Shown: positions 37,821-53,306 of the stretch, one piece after another
Layout of the letters: every line of letters starts with the position of its first letter
Position numbering within the stretch: position 1 is the first letter of the stretch
Assembly: GCA_023159155.1 (NCBI GenBank)
Contig: JAJNNX010000004.1
Span: forward strand, 372,001-436,000
Reading direction: 5' to 3'
Origin: Ustulina deusta
Taxonomy: Eukaryota > Ascomycota > Sordariomycetes > Xylariales > Xylariaceae
Length of the DNA stretch: 64,000 bases
Position numbers and translations under genes: made by a program
The notes under the pieces: model-generated
Database searches by the model: none
What the model saw: only the letters and a program-made list of their open reading frames with translations
What the model was told of the DNA's origin: nothing

Positions 37821-39387
37821 AGTACTATAGTTTTTTATTTTCTTTTATATATTTTTAATTATTTAATTTGTTTAATTTTAAATTTTGTTTTATTATTAAT
37901 ATTTTTAATTAAAAATAATAATTAAATTTATTAAAATAAAAAATTATTGCTTGTTTTTTATAATTAGTTAGTATAAAATAGGTTTTTTATTTTATAAAAA
38001 TTAAACAAGTTAAAAACATAACTAAATTTTTATTTTTTTAGAAGTTTAAAAAGTTTAATTAATTAAAAATCTAATTTAATAGTTAGTACTTATATTATAA
38101 AACTTTTTTTTTTTAAAAATTTGTGTTTTTTATTTTAAAATTTATTAAACGTTTTTTTTTTTTAGCTTATAGCGTATATTGTTTTTATATAAAAGTTACT
38201 ATATTATATACTATTTTTTAAATATTTTAGATCGAACGGACTAATTTAAACCTTTGCTGCTTAGTATTAAAATTTATAATAGTTTTATTAATATTTATTA
38301 ATAGAAAGTTTTATATTTTAATTTTTATTACTATTTTTAGTAGTAATATATTAATTAATAAATATTATAAAGTATTATATATAAAGTTTAAAATAAAAAA
38401 ATAAATATTTTAAATATTTTAGTATTTATTAATATAAAAATAAAATTATTAATCTAGTTTTTAATTAGTTAATTTTATTGTTTTTTAAGTCTAAAAATAA
38501 TATATATTATTAAAGTAGTACTTAATACTTATAAAACTATTAATTATTACTATAAACTTAAAAATAAATAGTTTTATATTATTTAATATTTATATATTTA
38601 ATATTTATATATTTAATATATTAAAAAATCTATATAAACTTTTATAATATTTATTTTTTTATTAAGTAAAATTATAATTAAATAGCTAAACTTAATTATA
38701 AATATTTATATATAATTATAATTTTATTAGTGAAGTAATATATTTATATTATTTATTATTATCTATTGCTATACTATAATTAGTATAAATAATAATAAAA
38801 AAAAATTAAAAGTTTTATTTTATAATATTTTGCTTTTTTTATAGTTATAATAATTATATATATATTATTTATAATAATATTTTAAGTAAAACTAGTAATA
38901 TTTTTGTTTTAATATTTTAAAATTTTGTATTAATTTTAGTATATAATAATTAAAAATATATAAGCTTTTTAAATTAAAGCTATATAAAAAAAATAGTTTT
39001 ATTTAAAGTAACTTTAAATATATATAACTTTTTGTTTTTATTTTTTTGGATTTTATAGCTAGTTTTTTTATTTAAGTAAGTTTATTAGATTAGCTTTTTA
39101 AAAAATATTAAAAAAAACTAATATTATTATTTTTTTTTTTAGTTTTTTTAGTTTTTATTATAAAAAGTTTTGTTATTTTTTTTAATTAAATATTAACTAC
39201 TATATTTTTTTATTTTAATTAGTACTAAAAAATAATATTAAAATTTAATAAAAAGTTAGCTTAATATATTTATCATATTAATAAAGTTTAATAATTAGTT
39301 ATTATAAAAAACTTAATTTTAAAAAGCTTTAAGTAGTAATATTTTAAAGTTTATATTATTACAAAAAGTTTATAGTTTTAAATTAAA

Positions 39388-39658
39388 TATTACACGTTAG
39401 GCAATCAGAGAAAGCAAGGCTTCATTCCAAAAGCGAACTTTGCATTAGAATCTAAGTATAAAGAAAAAAAAAGGCTAATTTTACAAGGGTACGTTGTAGG
39501 TTCTTTATAAGTGGATTGGTGGGAGGTGTGGGCAGCTGTCAGGTAATTGCCAGGTGCCGGCCAGGTGTAAGTCATGTAACCTAGGAATTGAAGATTGCGG
39601 TTTGTATAGCTTGTGGGTTGCAGCCACGCTGCCGGCCACAAGACACCATACCGTAACT
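39388..39658. mobile_element. Short LTR-like insertion, not AT-converted (271 bp)
   Basis: Flanked by TTAAA on both sides (39383-39387 and 39659-39663) inside gypsy-outer. Ends are TATTACACGTTAGG...CCGTAACT. GC content is far above the surroundings (GGCCGGC, GCCGGCCACAAG). No coding potential. The CGTAACT end matches, in inverse orientation, the AGTTACGG end of the 43631 insertion, so the two are probably related solo LTRs. Confidence 0.6.
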
Positions 39659-42600
39659 TTAAATAAGTTTGTTTAATTAATATTATTATTTTAAAAAAAT
39701 ATTTTATAAGTTGTTAAAATATATTTTATTATTATTACTAAATAATTTTTTTTGTTATATTATATAAAATTTTTATTTTTATTTATATTAGTTAGCCGGG
39801 CTTAAAAAAAGCTAAAATAAACGTTTTATATATTAATAGTTTTATATATTTAAAAGTTTGTTTTTATTTTAGTTCTATTATAAATAGCTTAATTTTTTTT
39901 AGTAGTTAATTTAAAAAAGCAGTAATTTTATTAATATAGTAAATAAATATATAAATATAATTATAAAACCTAAAAAATAACCAAATTAATTTAATATTTT
40001 TAAAATTATTTAAATTTTAGTAAAATTAATTTTTATTTTTATTTTAGCTTTTATAATTATTTTTAAATAATTAATAATAAATATATTAAAATAAAACTTT
40101 CTAAGATTTTTTTAATATTTAGTTTAATATAAGTAATAAATTATTTTTTTATAATAAGTTTAGTACTATTTTTTAGTTTTAAAATAGATTAAAATATTAT
40201 TTATATAAATATTTATAAATTTATATATTAATAAAAGCTTACTATTAAGCAAGTTTTATTTTTAAACTAAATAATAAAACTTTTTATTAAAATATTTTTT
40301 TATAAGTTTAAAAAAAATAAAATAATATAATTTTATAATTAATAATATTTAGTTTTATAAAATAAATAATATTATAATAATTAAATATAGTATTATTAAT
40401 ATGTAAAACTAATATAATTTTATTTGTTAAATATATTTTTTTTTATTAATAATTAATTATAAATTTATATTTAATTAATTTAAGTTTAAATATAAATAAA
40501 ATAAAAATAATATTTAAGTTTATATTTTATTTAATAAAGTTTATAACTAGTAGTTTATTTATAATTTTTTTTTAAATAAAATAAACTATATAAATATTTA
40601 ATATTAATAAAGTTTAAAAGTATATTTTTTATTGTTAAGTTTTAGTACTATATTAAATTTTAGTTATAATAATAATAAAGTTTTAGATTTTTTTTTTAAA
40701 AAGAACTTTTTTAAATATAATAACTAAAAAACACAAAAAGTTTTATATTAATTTTATATATTTAAGGGTTTTTTTTTTTTAAAATAAAATTAATTTATTA
40801 TTAAAAATCTTTTATAATACTATTTAGTTAATTTAAATTTATTTTTTTTATAAAATATTAATTATTTTTAATTTTTTTTTAAATAACTTAATATAATTAT
40901 TTTTAGTTATTATAAACTTAATTATAACAAACTTTTTTAAAGTTTTTTTAACTAGTTATTTTCATTTATTTTAATAAAAATAATTTTAAAAGTTTTATAT
41001 AATTTCTGTTATAATTAGTTGAGCAAAGCTTTTATAGCTAGTTTATTAATACTATAAACAAAAACTCTAAACTAAAAAAAAAAAAAAAGAAAAAAAAATC
41101 AGAGTTTATAGGGTAAGTAGATATAAACTCTATATATATAACTATAAAATTATAGATTAGTTTATATATAAACTTCCTATTTTATTGCTATATAGGTCTA
41201 AAGTTCTTATAAGTTTTGCTAAAACTATACTAACTATTATACTACTTTTTTTTAAACCCAAAAATTTAAACATAATTTTAATTTAAAGTTATTAATAATA
41301 TTAAGTTTATATAGTTTTTTTATATTATATTGCTTTATTATTATTTTTACAATTGTTTATAAATTTATTAGCTATTATTATATATATTCATTTTTATAAA
41401 TTTTATAAAATTAATTAAACTTAATTAGCATATTTTTAAAATTCTAAGCTATATATTAAGTATTATTAAAATTATAGTTTTTTAAAACAATTTAATATTA
41501 TAGCTTTTTATTTTTTTTATATACTTTTAATTGTTTAATTTATTTAACTTTAAATTTTGCTTTATTATTAATATTTTTAGCTAAAAGTAATAATTAGATT
41601 TATTAAAATAAAAAGTTATTACTTGCTTTTTATAATTAGTTAATATAAAATAAGTTTTTTATTTTATAAAAATTAAGCAAATTAAAAATATAGCTAAATT
41701 TTTTTTTTTTTAATTTTAAAAAGTTTAACTAACTAAAAATCTAATCTAATACTTAATATTTATATTATAAAGCTTTTTTTTTTTTAAAAAGATTTTATTT
41801 TTTATTTTAAAATCTATTAATTGTTTTTTTTTATTGGCTTATAGCTTATATTATTTTTATATAAAAGTTGCTATATTATATATTATTTTTAAAATATTTT
41901 AAGTTTAGTAAACTAGTTCGAACGCTTGCTGCTTAGTATTAAAATTTATAATAATTTTATTAATATTTACTATTAAAAAGTTTTATGTTTTAACTTTTAT
42001 TACTATTTTTAGTAATAATATATTAATTAATAAATATTATAAAAAATTATATATAAAATTTAAAATAAAAAAATAAATATTTTAATTGTTTCAGTATTTA
42101 TTAATATAAAAATAAAATTATTAGTTTAGTTCTTAATTAGTTAATTTTATTATTTTTTAAGTTTAAAAATAATAAATATTACTAAAATAGTACTTAGTAC
42201 TTATAAAACTATTAATTATTACAATAAACTTAAAAATAAATAGTTTTATATTATTTAATATTTATATGTTTAGTATACTAAAAAATCTATATAAACTTTT
42301 ATAGTATTATATAGCTAGTAATTCTATAATATTTATTTTTTTACTAAATAAAATTATAATTAAATAGCTAAACTTGTTTATAAACATTTATATATAATTA
42401 TAACCCTATTAGTTAAATAGTATATTTTTATTATTTATTATTATATATTACTATATTATAGCTAGTATAAATAATAAATAAAAAAAGCCAAAAACTTTAT
42501 TTTATAATATTTTTTTTTATAGTTATAATAATTATATATATATTGTTTATAATTATATTTTAAATAAAATTAATAATATTTTTATTTTAATATTTTAATT

Positions 42601-43630
42601 GTTTTATATTAACTTTAGTATATAATAATTAAAAATATATAAGTTTTTTAAATTAAAGTTATATAAAAAAAAATAGTTCTATTTTAAATAACTTTAAATA
42701 TATATAACTTTTTGTTTTTATTTTTTAGATTTTATAACTAGTTTTTTTATTTAATTAAATTTATTAAGTTAGCTTTTTAAAAAGTATTAAATAAAAAGTC
42801 TATAATTAATATAGAACTTAGTATTTTATTAAGTAGAACTAATATTATTATTATTTTTTTTAGCTTTTTTAACTTTAATTATAAAAAGTTTAGTTATTTT
42901 TTTTAATAAAATATTAGCTATTATATTTTTTTATTCTAATTAATATTAAAAAGTAATATTAAAATTTAATAAAAAGTTAGCTTAATATATTTATTATATT
43001 AATAAAATCTATTTATTTAAAAAATATAATAAAGTTTAATAATTAGTTATTATAAAAAACTTAGTTTTAAAAAGCTTTAAGTAGTAATATTTTAAAGTTT
43101 ATATTATTACTAAAAGTTTATAGTTTAAAATTAAATAAGTTTATTTAGTTAATATTATTATTTTAAAAAAATATTTTATAAGTTTTTAAGTTATATTTTT
43201 TTATTACTACTGAATAATTCTTTTTATTATATTATATAAAATATTTGTTTTTATTTATATTAATTAGCTAGGTTTAAAAAAAACTAAAACAAATATTTTA
43301 TATATTAATAATTTTATATATTTAAAACCTTATTTTTTTTTTAGTGCTATTATAAATAACTTATTTTTGTTTAATAACTAATTTAAAAAAGTAGCAATTT
43401 TACTAATATAATAAATAAATATATAAATATAATTATAAAACTTAAAAAATAACTAGATTAATTTAATATTTTTAAAATTATTAAAATTCTAATTTAAAAT
43501 TGCTTAAATTTTTATAAAATTAATTTTAATTTTTATTTGAGTTTTTATAACTATTTTTAAATAATTAATAATAAATATATTAAAATAAAACTTTTTAATA
43601 TTTTTTTAATATTTAGCTTAATATAAATAA

Positions 43631-43855
43631 AGTTACGGCTGGCTGGCTGGCTGGCCCACTGACCCCTTATCGATAAGGGAACCCATGGGTGGCACGGGCC
43701 ACCCATTGCGCACACAACCATCCAACCGTACATACATAAATCTCTCCACATATTATTTCTACTTAGTTTCCTTCTTCTTTCTTTATCTCACGATTAATAT
43801 ACATTTGGAACCCCAACTAGGAGCCTTGCCTCTTAAAAGGACACCTGCCGTGACA
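43631..43855. mobile_element. Short LTR-like insertion, not AT-converted (225 bp)
   Basis: Flanked by AATAA (43626-43630 and 43856-43860) inside gypsy-4. Ends AGTTACGGCTGG...CCTGCCGTGACA are an imperfect inverted repeat. Contains a (GGCT)n run right at one end, a 16-bp perfect palindrome CCCTTATCGATAAGGG, and GGGTGGCACGGGCCACCC, another hairpin. Non-coding. Confidence 0.6.
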
Positions 43856-46792
43856 AATAATAAATTATTTTTTTATAATAAATTTAGTACTATTTTTTAG
43901 TTTTAAAATAAATTAAAATATTATTTATATAAATATTTATAAATTTATTTAAAAGTTTTTAAATTTATATATTAATAAAAACTTGTTACTAAATAGGTTT
44001 TATTTTTAAACTAAATAATAAAACTTTTTATTACAATATTTTTTTATAAGTTTAAAAAAAATAAAATAGTATAATTTTATAATTAATAATAATTAATAAA
44101 AAGCTTTAATAATATCTAGTTTTATAAAATAAATAATATTATAATAATTAAATATAATACTACTAATATTTAAAGCTAATATAATTTAGTTTTTTAAATA
44201 TATATTTTTTTATTAATAATTAATTATAAATTTAAATATAAATAAAATAAAAATAATATTTAACTTTATATTTTATTTAATAAAATTTATAACTAATAGT
44301 TTATTTATAAATTTTTTTTTAATTAAAATAAATTATATAAATATTTAATATTAATAAAGCTTAAAAATATATTTTTTATTATTAAGTTCTAATATTATAT
44401 TAAATTTTAATTATAATAGCAATAAAATTTTCAATTTTAAAAAAAAAAAAAATCTTTTTAAATATAATAACTAAAAAAACAAAAAAGTTTATATTAATTT
44501 TATATATTTAAAGGTTTTTTTTTTTAAAAATAAGATTAGTTTATTATTAAAAATCTTTTATAATACTATTTAATTAATTTAAATTTATTTTTTTTATAAA
44601 ATATTAATTATTTTTAAATTTTTTTTAAATAGTTTAGTATAATTATTTTTAATTATTACAAACTTAATTATAATAAGCTTTTTTAAAATCTTTTTAAATA
44701 ATTGTTTTTATTTATTTTAATAGAAATAATTCCAAAAGTTTTATATAACTTTTTTAATAATAGCTTAATTTTCTTTTTTTTTAAAAATTATTATATAAAC
44801 CTTTTTTGTTTCAGGTTTAAAAGTCTTAAATTTTTTTTATATTTTTTTAATTTTGGTTATTTTTAAAATAATTGTTTTAATATTTAATAGTATTTTTTTA
44901 ATATTTTTTAATATTTCTAAGTCTATATTTTATTATTTATAGCTAAAAAGTTTAACTATAATTATTAATAAAAATTAAGCTAATAAAAATAAATTATTTA
45001 GCTAGATTAACTATTTTTTTAGGTTTTTATTAGAATATTTTGTTTTATTAATTATTTAATACTAATAATAATATTATAACTAAAATTAATAATTTAAAAT
45101 ATTTAATTTTTAAATTATTAATTATTAATTTTTATAATATATATTAAATATTTGCAAACTTTACTAACTATTTTGCTTTAGTAGTTATAAAGCTTTTAAA
45201 ATTTAACTAAACAAACTATTTTTGTTTTTAATTATTGTTTAATTTATTATATAAACTTGCAGCTAATTATTAAAAAAATATAAGCTTTAATATTATATAA
45301 AACTAAAAGTTTTATTCTAATACTATTAATTTATAATTAAATAAATATTTTAAAAATAATTAATTTATTTTAGCTATATATTTTAGTTAAAATAAATAAA
45401 AAAACTAATAAAAAGATTTTTATTAGTTCTATTTATTGTTTAAATTAAATAAACTACTAAAGCTATTCTTATTATAGATTTTTTTTATTAATTAAATACC
45501 TAAAACTTTAAGCTTTTAATTAAAATAGTTAATTAATAAGTGCTTTTTTTTATTATAAATAAAGCAGATTTTTTTATTTTAATAATTAATGTTTGTTTTA
45601 ATTAGTTTAAAATAAATATTTTAGAACTTTTAAAATAAGCTAAAAATTAATAAGCAAGTTTACTAAACATTTAATTATTTAAATTAGATTTTTATTTAGT
45701 TAAGCTAGCAAATTTAATTTATTAATAATTTTTATAAGCTTATTTAATATTATATATTAATTTAATAATTTTATTAATAAATAATTTATAAAAAATATTT
45801 AAATTTATAAAAACTTTATATAAGTATTTTTTTAAATTTATATAAAAATAGTTTTATAATTTATATTTTTATTATAACTTAGCAAATTAATACTTTTAAA
45901 CTAAACTATTAAATATAAAAATAAACTTATTAATATTTTTATTAATTTTATATATATAAATTTAAAATATTTTATAAATAATAATTATTTAGTTAAAATT
46001 ATAATAAATTATTAATAAAGTTTAAATTATTTTAATAATATTACTAAATAATTTTTTAATTAATTTTTAGTCTATTTTTTTAATTAGTTTATAATATATT
46101 AAAATTAATTATTTTTAGTTTAAAATATAATAATATTTTTATTTAACTTTTTTATTAATTTATAAACTTAATTATTAAATAAAGTTTTATTTTTTATAAA
46201 TTTATTAAGATTAGTTTCATAATAGTTAGTATAGTCTTAGCAAAACCTATAAAAACTCTAGACCTATATAGCAATAAAATAGGAAATCTATATATAAACC
46301 AACTTATAATTCTATAGTTATATATATAAAGTCTATATCTATCTATTTTATAAACTTTAATTTTTTTTCTTTTTTTTTAGCTTAAAGTTTTTGTTTATAG
46401 TATTAATAAACTAGCTATAAAAGCTTTGCTTAACTAATTATAATACTATTTTAAACTTATTAATTATTTATTAATAAGCGTTTAATAAATATATTTTTTT
46501 TATTTTATTATAGTTTATAAAATATAAATAAAAAATCTTTTTAATTATATATTTAATATAAAAAATTATATATTTTATAATATAAACCTAATTTTAATAT
46601 AACTTTAATAAAACTTTTAATTTTTATATTATTTAAAAACTAATAACTTATAAAAAACTTAACTTTAAATATTTTTATTTTATTTTTAGTTTTTAAATAA
46701 TTAAAATAACTTTAGTTCTTAAGTATAGCTAGCTTTTTACTATTAAATAATTTTATATTAAATTTTTTTATAAATGTTTTAAACAAACTAAT

Positions 46793-46988
46793 TGATACAG
46801 TTGGGTAGGGGGGGTACGCCCTAGCCACACCTACCAGCCCCATGGGCCCTAGCCGCATGGACCAGACCTAGCCCCACACATCCCACACTCCATAGCGAAT
46901 ATTCTGGCTACGCCAGAATATTCCCTTCCATACCTAATACAACCTATTCTACTCTAATATTCTGACCCCCCCCTGGCCTCACCTAATA
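46793..46988. mobile_element. 196-bp GC-rich LTR-like insertion, copy 1
   Basis: Starts TGATACAGTTGGG and ends CCTCACCTAATA; flanked by CTAAT on both sides (46788-46792, 46989-46993). Contains GAATATTCTGGC-TAC-GCCAGAATATTC, a perfect 12-bp stem, and runs of seven G and seven C near opposite ends. Inverted relative to copy 2 at 60794, identical length. Confidence 0.75.
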
Positions 46989-49900
46989 CTAATATTTAAA
47001 AAAAAATTTAAAAAAATTAAAAAATTAAAGCTTAAAAAAACAAAATTTAAACTAAAATTAAAATAATTTAAAATAAATAATATATTTAGAAATATATTAA
47101 AAAATATTATAGTTATATAAGTTTATAACTTTATATTAGTTTTAGTAGAACTTTTTTAATAAATAAATAAAATAAAGCGCTAATTTTTTGTTATGTTTAT
47201 TTTAGTATTTTTAAAAAATAACTATAATTTAATAATAAAAAATATATTTAAAAATACTAATTTTAAACTTTTTAGTTTTGTTATTTTATTTATTTCGTAT
47301 TTTATTAGTTTATTTTTTAATACATGAAACTTTATTTATATTAAAAAAGCTAAAATATAAAAAATTAATTTTAATAAATTTATAAAAAATAAAGCTTTAT
47401 TTAATAACTAAGTTTATAAATTAATAAAATAACTAAATAAAAATATTATTATATTTTGAACTAAAAATAGCTAATTTTAATATATTATAAGCTAATTAAA
47501 AAAATATACTAAAAGATTAATAAAAATATATTTTTATTTAACTAAAAAACTATTTAGTAATATTATTAAAATAATTTAAGTTTTTTTAATAATTTATTAT
47601 AACTTTAATTAAATAATAATTATTTATAAAATATTTCAAGTTTATATATATAAAACTAATAAAAATATTAATAAATTTATTTTTATATTTAATAATTTAG
47701 CTTAAAAATCTTAATTTATTAAATTATAATAAAAATATAAATTATAAAACTATTTTTATATAAAGTTTTTATAAATTTAAATATTTTTTATAAATTATTT
47801 ATTAATATTGTAATAATAGTGTTAACTACGCACAAGGCTACTGCTAACTGCATACAAGACTATTCTTACAATACTAGTAATTGGCTGATTAGTCCAATTG
47901 TATAAGCAGTATATATATGCAGAATTCTCTTACTATATAAAAATCTTCTATACGAAGGTCTTGCCTTCGTACAAATAGTTAAAAAAATAGATCAATATAT
48001 ATAGTTATTTATTTTACCTCTTTGTTACATACAATATCGTACCCTCTAGCCACCCAATACTAATCAGTGTTCTTGGCTAAAAAACACAAATTAACAAAAG
48101 TAAAAACGGAATCCTAACCTAGTCGTACAGACCGCGTATTCTGTATCGTACTCTAGTTCCTCTAGCAGTAAACTAACAAAAAAAAAAAATTAATTACCCG
48201 TTCGTACCTCGGCTCGGCCTTCGTACAAAAATACAATTAATAACGCGCAATTATACTATTTCCTAATTATTATTATATAAACTATACAAAAATTTACATT
48301 ATAATTAAACTTTTTTTTTTATCTTTTATATTTATAAATATATCGAACAATAGCTAATTATATAAAAGTTATTAAAAGCAAACATATAAAAACGCTAAAG
48401 CTTTTAAAAAACAACCCTTAATATTTTTAAACAATTTTCTATATAAGTTTATAGCTAAAAAAATTACTAAGTATACTAGCATCTTTTTAACTACTATACA
48501 AAAAATAATTAACCCTTATATATATAATAATATTTTATATAACTTTTATATAATAATTAGAAAAAAAATCAATATATAGGCTATATATTTATATATTAAA
48601 TATAGCTAAACTTTATATAAACTAAAAAACCTTTAAAAAATACTAATAAAAAATATTAAATTAGCTAGACTATAAACGCTACAAATAATTAATAATAAGA
48701 TTATTATAAAAATATATAATATATTTTATATAAAAAGTATTTTAAACTAAAAGCTAGCAAAGCGTTTAAAAAAAAACTATATTGCACAACTTATAAAAAG
48801 CAAATATATTCTAATATATAAACTTTAATTCCTTATATAATAATTTTAAATATTACTAGTATTTTTTATTTTAAATTAGCAATTTTTTAATTAAAACTAT
48901 AATAATAAAAACTTTCCCGTATAACAAAATAATCTTGCAGTACTTACCCCTAAAACTAAAGCATAATCCTAAAAAGACCTCTGTATATAAAATTAAAAAA
49001 AACTTTTAACCCAGAACAATATACTACTATATAATAATAAAGCACTAAAAATACACTTTTAAAAAACACTTCTAACTATAAAACGCTACCTATTTCTTGC
49101 ACTAATTAACAACCCAGCTATACAAGCCGGAAGCATGCCACACTTCTAACATATAATAGAATACCCAGTCCTATAATACCCCCCACAAACCTCTAGGCAA
49201 CCAATATTTTATATAATACTAAATATAGAAATATTTATATTTTGTATTTAGATCCTACTTATATATAACATCTAAAATAAGATTATTCCAGTAGCAAAAT
49301 ACTAAATATTTCTAAAAACTTAGCAAAAAAAATTTTTTTATTTTAAAAAGTTATATAATCTGCTTTATAATAAAACATAATAGTTTATTAACTTTTGCTA
49401 TAAAATAGAAATTATAAAAAAATAGTTCTATATAATATTTTTAGCTATTCTAACTAATTATATAAAAAACTACTATATATATTATATTATTTCTAATTAT
49501 ATATAAAAAAAAATATATAATACTATAAACTTATACTTTAATATAGTTATAAACTATAACTAGTACTAAATAGATTGGACTAATATTACTTTTATATAAA
49601 TATATAAACAAAAAAAAAACTTTTTTTTATATAAAATATTAAAAATTATAATTAATAAGCTATCAAAAGTACAAAAAATACTTAAAACAAAATATTTAAA
49701 AAAAATATACTTTAGTATAACTGTTATATAAGCATATAAAAATATGCCAGAATTTGAAACAGTACTTATTTTTTAAAAACCTATATTTAAAGGTTTTTTT
49801 TTTAACTTCTGTTTGTACCTCCGAATTAAAAACAACCTATTAAACAAACATTTCGCACAAAAAGCAAAAAATACCTATTATATAAACAAGCAATATAACC

Positions 49901-52900
49901 ATACTAATCGCTACCCCGCATAATATAAAAATACCAGACAATACCTTCGTAATTTCTAAAAACAATACTCCAGCCAAAATCGCATAAATATCTATCCCTA
50001 AAAAAATGTTCATATAAACAAAAAATGCTTTGTTTGCTAGAAAAAAAAATATTAGTTAATAAACCATACTTCTTAAAAAAGAGCTTGTACAAAAAGCTAA
50101 TACTTTAATATATACAAAATAATATTTAATAATAAACTAACCTTGGCAGAATTTTTTACTTACTTTATTAAATATAAAGGTTATTTAGACTTATATAATA
50201 ATAATAATAAAAAAATTCTAATATATATAATAAAAATATAATATAATATATTATAAATAATATATAACCTAAAAAAATATCTAAGCAACAATAATAAACC
50301 AGCCCTTAAACTAATTTGTACTAGACAACTAATATTATATAAAGTACCAAAGCATTATTTAGAATATAAATGCTTTAACATTCTTAACTATAAAAAAGCT
50401 GCAAGCAAAAACATATATATAAAAAAACCCCAATATAAAAATTACGTAAATACTTAAAACAACTAAAATAAGCTTTAATAAAAGTTGTACAATAACTTTA
50501 ATTAGTATAATAAAAATTAATAATAAAATCAGTCGTACAATTTTCTATATATTAAATACCCCTACCCTGTTTTTATTTTTATTAAAAGATACGGACTGCT
50601 TAAAAACCTACTTTAATAATATAAAAAATGTTATTATATAAAAAAACAAAAGCACTTTTTTTATTATATGCAAATAGGGCTACCCTTTCTTTAATATTCA
50701 TTTATATAAAACAGCCAGCTACCTTACCAAAATTAAACTATAGCGCTTATATAAACGCTTTAGGCACCTTTATCTAAAAAAACTATATAAAATATTAATT
50801 CGCACAAAACATAAAATTAAACAGCTAATTTTAAAAAAAATCCAGAAGTTCTATTATTATTATTAAACATATAATAAAGCTCTATGCTGCTTTAAGTTTA
50901 TAATTAAAAATATTATATAAATAAAAAACCAAAACGTATTATATATAATTAATACTATAATATTATTTTAAGTAGTTACTTTTTTAAAATCTATATTTAT
51001 ACAAAACATATAAAAAATATTATATAAATACTAGATTAACGTCTACTAAGGACCCTTTAACAATATTATATATAACCTAAAAACAAATTTTTTATTAAAC
51101 AAATTTAAAAAGTATACAAAAATAATAAGCATATAATACTGCAAAATATTTATTAAAGCATACTAAGCAATTAAAAAAATAAAACAAGCATATAGATTAC
51201 TAAAACGTACGTATAATATTTTTTGAAAAAAAATTAACATACAAACAAACAATAAATCAATTTTATAAATAGCAATTAAAATATTAAACAACACAGCTAG
51301 ACCAAACAGCCTTGTACCGACCCTTTTTATCTTTGGAACATACCCACGTATTAATAAAAATTTTCCTCCCTTTCCAGCCCTTGTATAAAAAGCAGCAGCT
51401 ATTTAAAACGTAATAAAAATACTGCACAAAAACTATACAAAAGTTAAAATTAACTATATAATTAAAAAACAGAATGGACTATTTTTACATAATGTACTCA
51501 CACTTCCTCTCTGTAGCAAAGTTCTAGTATAAAAAAAAAAAAAAAAAAAAAAAAAGCCCGTATAAAATCAAAGCAATCAAAAAATCAAATATAATTATTG
51601 CTTTAATAAATAGGCCAATACGTTTCTGCTATATATAAGTCAAACCATACTACTGTACAAAAAATACCCAGACTAAAAATATAAAAAATAATAGTATATA
51701 ACCAGTATAGCCAATAGTAATACAAAAAAAACGTAGCTAGCCAAAAAAAAAACCTACTATATACTTGTTATATAACGCTTAAACACTACAAACCTTTTTA
51801 ATTATAAAAGAACATTAAGCCTTTAAGCTAGCAACCAAGCTTTATATAAATAGAATTATTATAACCCTTAAAAAACTATTTAAAAAGTTAGATATAACAA
51901 AAATTAACAAACTTATCACATAAAATATTTTTAAGTTTATTATATATAACCTAAACATATATAAAAAAAAGCATATCTTTAAATCTCGCCTTATACAAAA
52001 AATAAAAATAAAAAATACCAAGCTATATGAAAAATCAAAGCTAGTTATATAAAAATATAATAATACTAAAAAAAACATAGTTTTAACCTAATTGCTAATA
52101 ATCCAATAGATAAACTAACAGCTAATCTTAGCTCTTAGACCTACTTTTATATATAACTTTAGAACATTATATAAGCTTAAAAATATTACCTAAGCTTATA
52201 TCTAATTAGAAAATAAACTATCGCACAATATTTATGCCTGTCTACCCCTAGAACTAAAAAACAAATACTTTCTAAGGACTATCCTATAGATTGTACAACC
52301 CTCATATAGCCTAGCTAAATCTAGACTATATTAGTTCAAGACCTACTATTAATACTACTAGAAAAAACTTAAAATATAAATATCTATATATAACTTATAC
52401 TTACTATTTATATATAATAGCCCGGACACTTTTGGAATAACTAGAATATAAACAAACAATATTTTAAGCTTTATAACCCCGAACTTTTTAACATACAAAA
52501 AAAAAAAACTTTAGCAAGCAAAACTTTATATAAAGCTAAAAAAAACTTTATTTTTTAACTACCTAATCAAGTTTAATAGTAAAAAATTTTTTTTGTATAA
52601 ATATAACATTATAATAACCCAAAAAAACTAAACTAAAAATTTGGCTAAAATTAACCCTTATATAAAAAGTTTACTTAAGCTTATATTTTTTAATAAGCCT
52701 AAAAAGCATATATTAGCAGTATATACTAACTAAAAGCTATATATAACTTTGCTATTATAGCCCAAATAACTAAACCATAATTATATAACATTAAAGCATT
52801 AAATAAACAGATTAAATAACAAAAAAATAACCTAATTCAAAAATTTATATTTATTCTATTTAACTTTTATTATATAAAACTATTTATTTTTATAAATAGC

Positions 52901-53306
52901 TTATTTATAAACAATACAAATATAACTTTTTAGCTTGGTTTTATTATTATATTAGTAGTTAAAACTTATATAAAAAATATAATAAACCTAAACTTTAAAA
53001 TTAAAAAAAATATTATATACTAGAATTTAAACAAATATAAACAAGTTATACAAAGCGTTCTAGCTAACAAGTTATATAGCATAATAAAAAGCTTTAATAG
53101 TACTATTGCCTTTTATACAACTTTTTAAAAATGTATAAAAGCACTTAACCTATTTTTAATACCTGCTGTCCTATGCTCGGACTCAAAATTATTATACGAT
53201 TGTTTAGTTAAACTAAAAACAATACAAAAAAAAAACCTAATAATTAATATTATATTTTTTTAAAAATTATACAAAAAAAAAAAAATTTCTAAAATATAAT
53301 AAATTA

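Larger units (their letters stand above)
25296..41006 (-). mobile_element. Gypsy-outer: Ty3/gypsy element in pieces, hosts gypsy-1, gypsy-2 and gypsy-4
   Basis: Pieces: LTR 25296-25516 plus its last 7 bp at 31423-31429; internal 31430-31686; internal 37826-41006. The pieces rejoin cleanly when the inserted elements and their TSDs are removed: gypsy-1 sits inside its LTR (TSD CTAAC/TTAAC), gypsy-2 in its interior (TSD AGTAC). A third copy (gypsy-4) cuts it at 41007. Coding direction is minus, as for the better-preserved gypsy-2. It also carries the short LTR-like insert at 39388-39658. Confidence 0.7.

Noticed and set aside
39405..39641. 78-codon minus-strand frame in the 271-bp insert
   Set aside because: No motif; the insert has LTR-like ends and TSDs, and its GC content makes chance open frames more likely.
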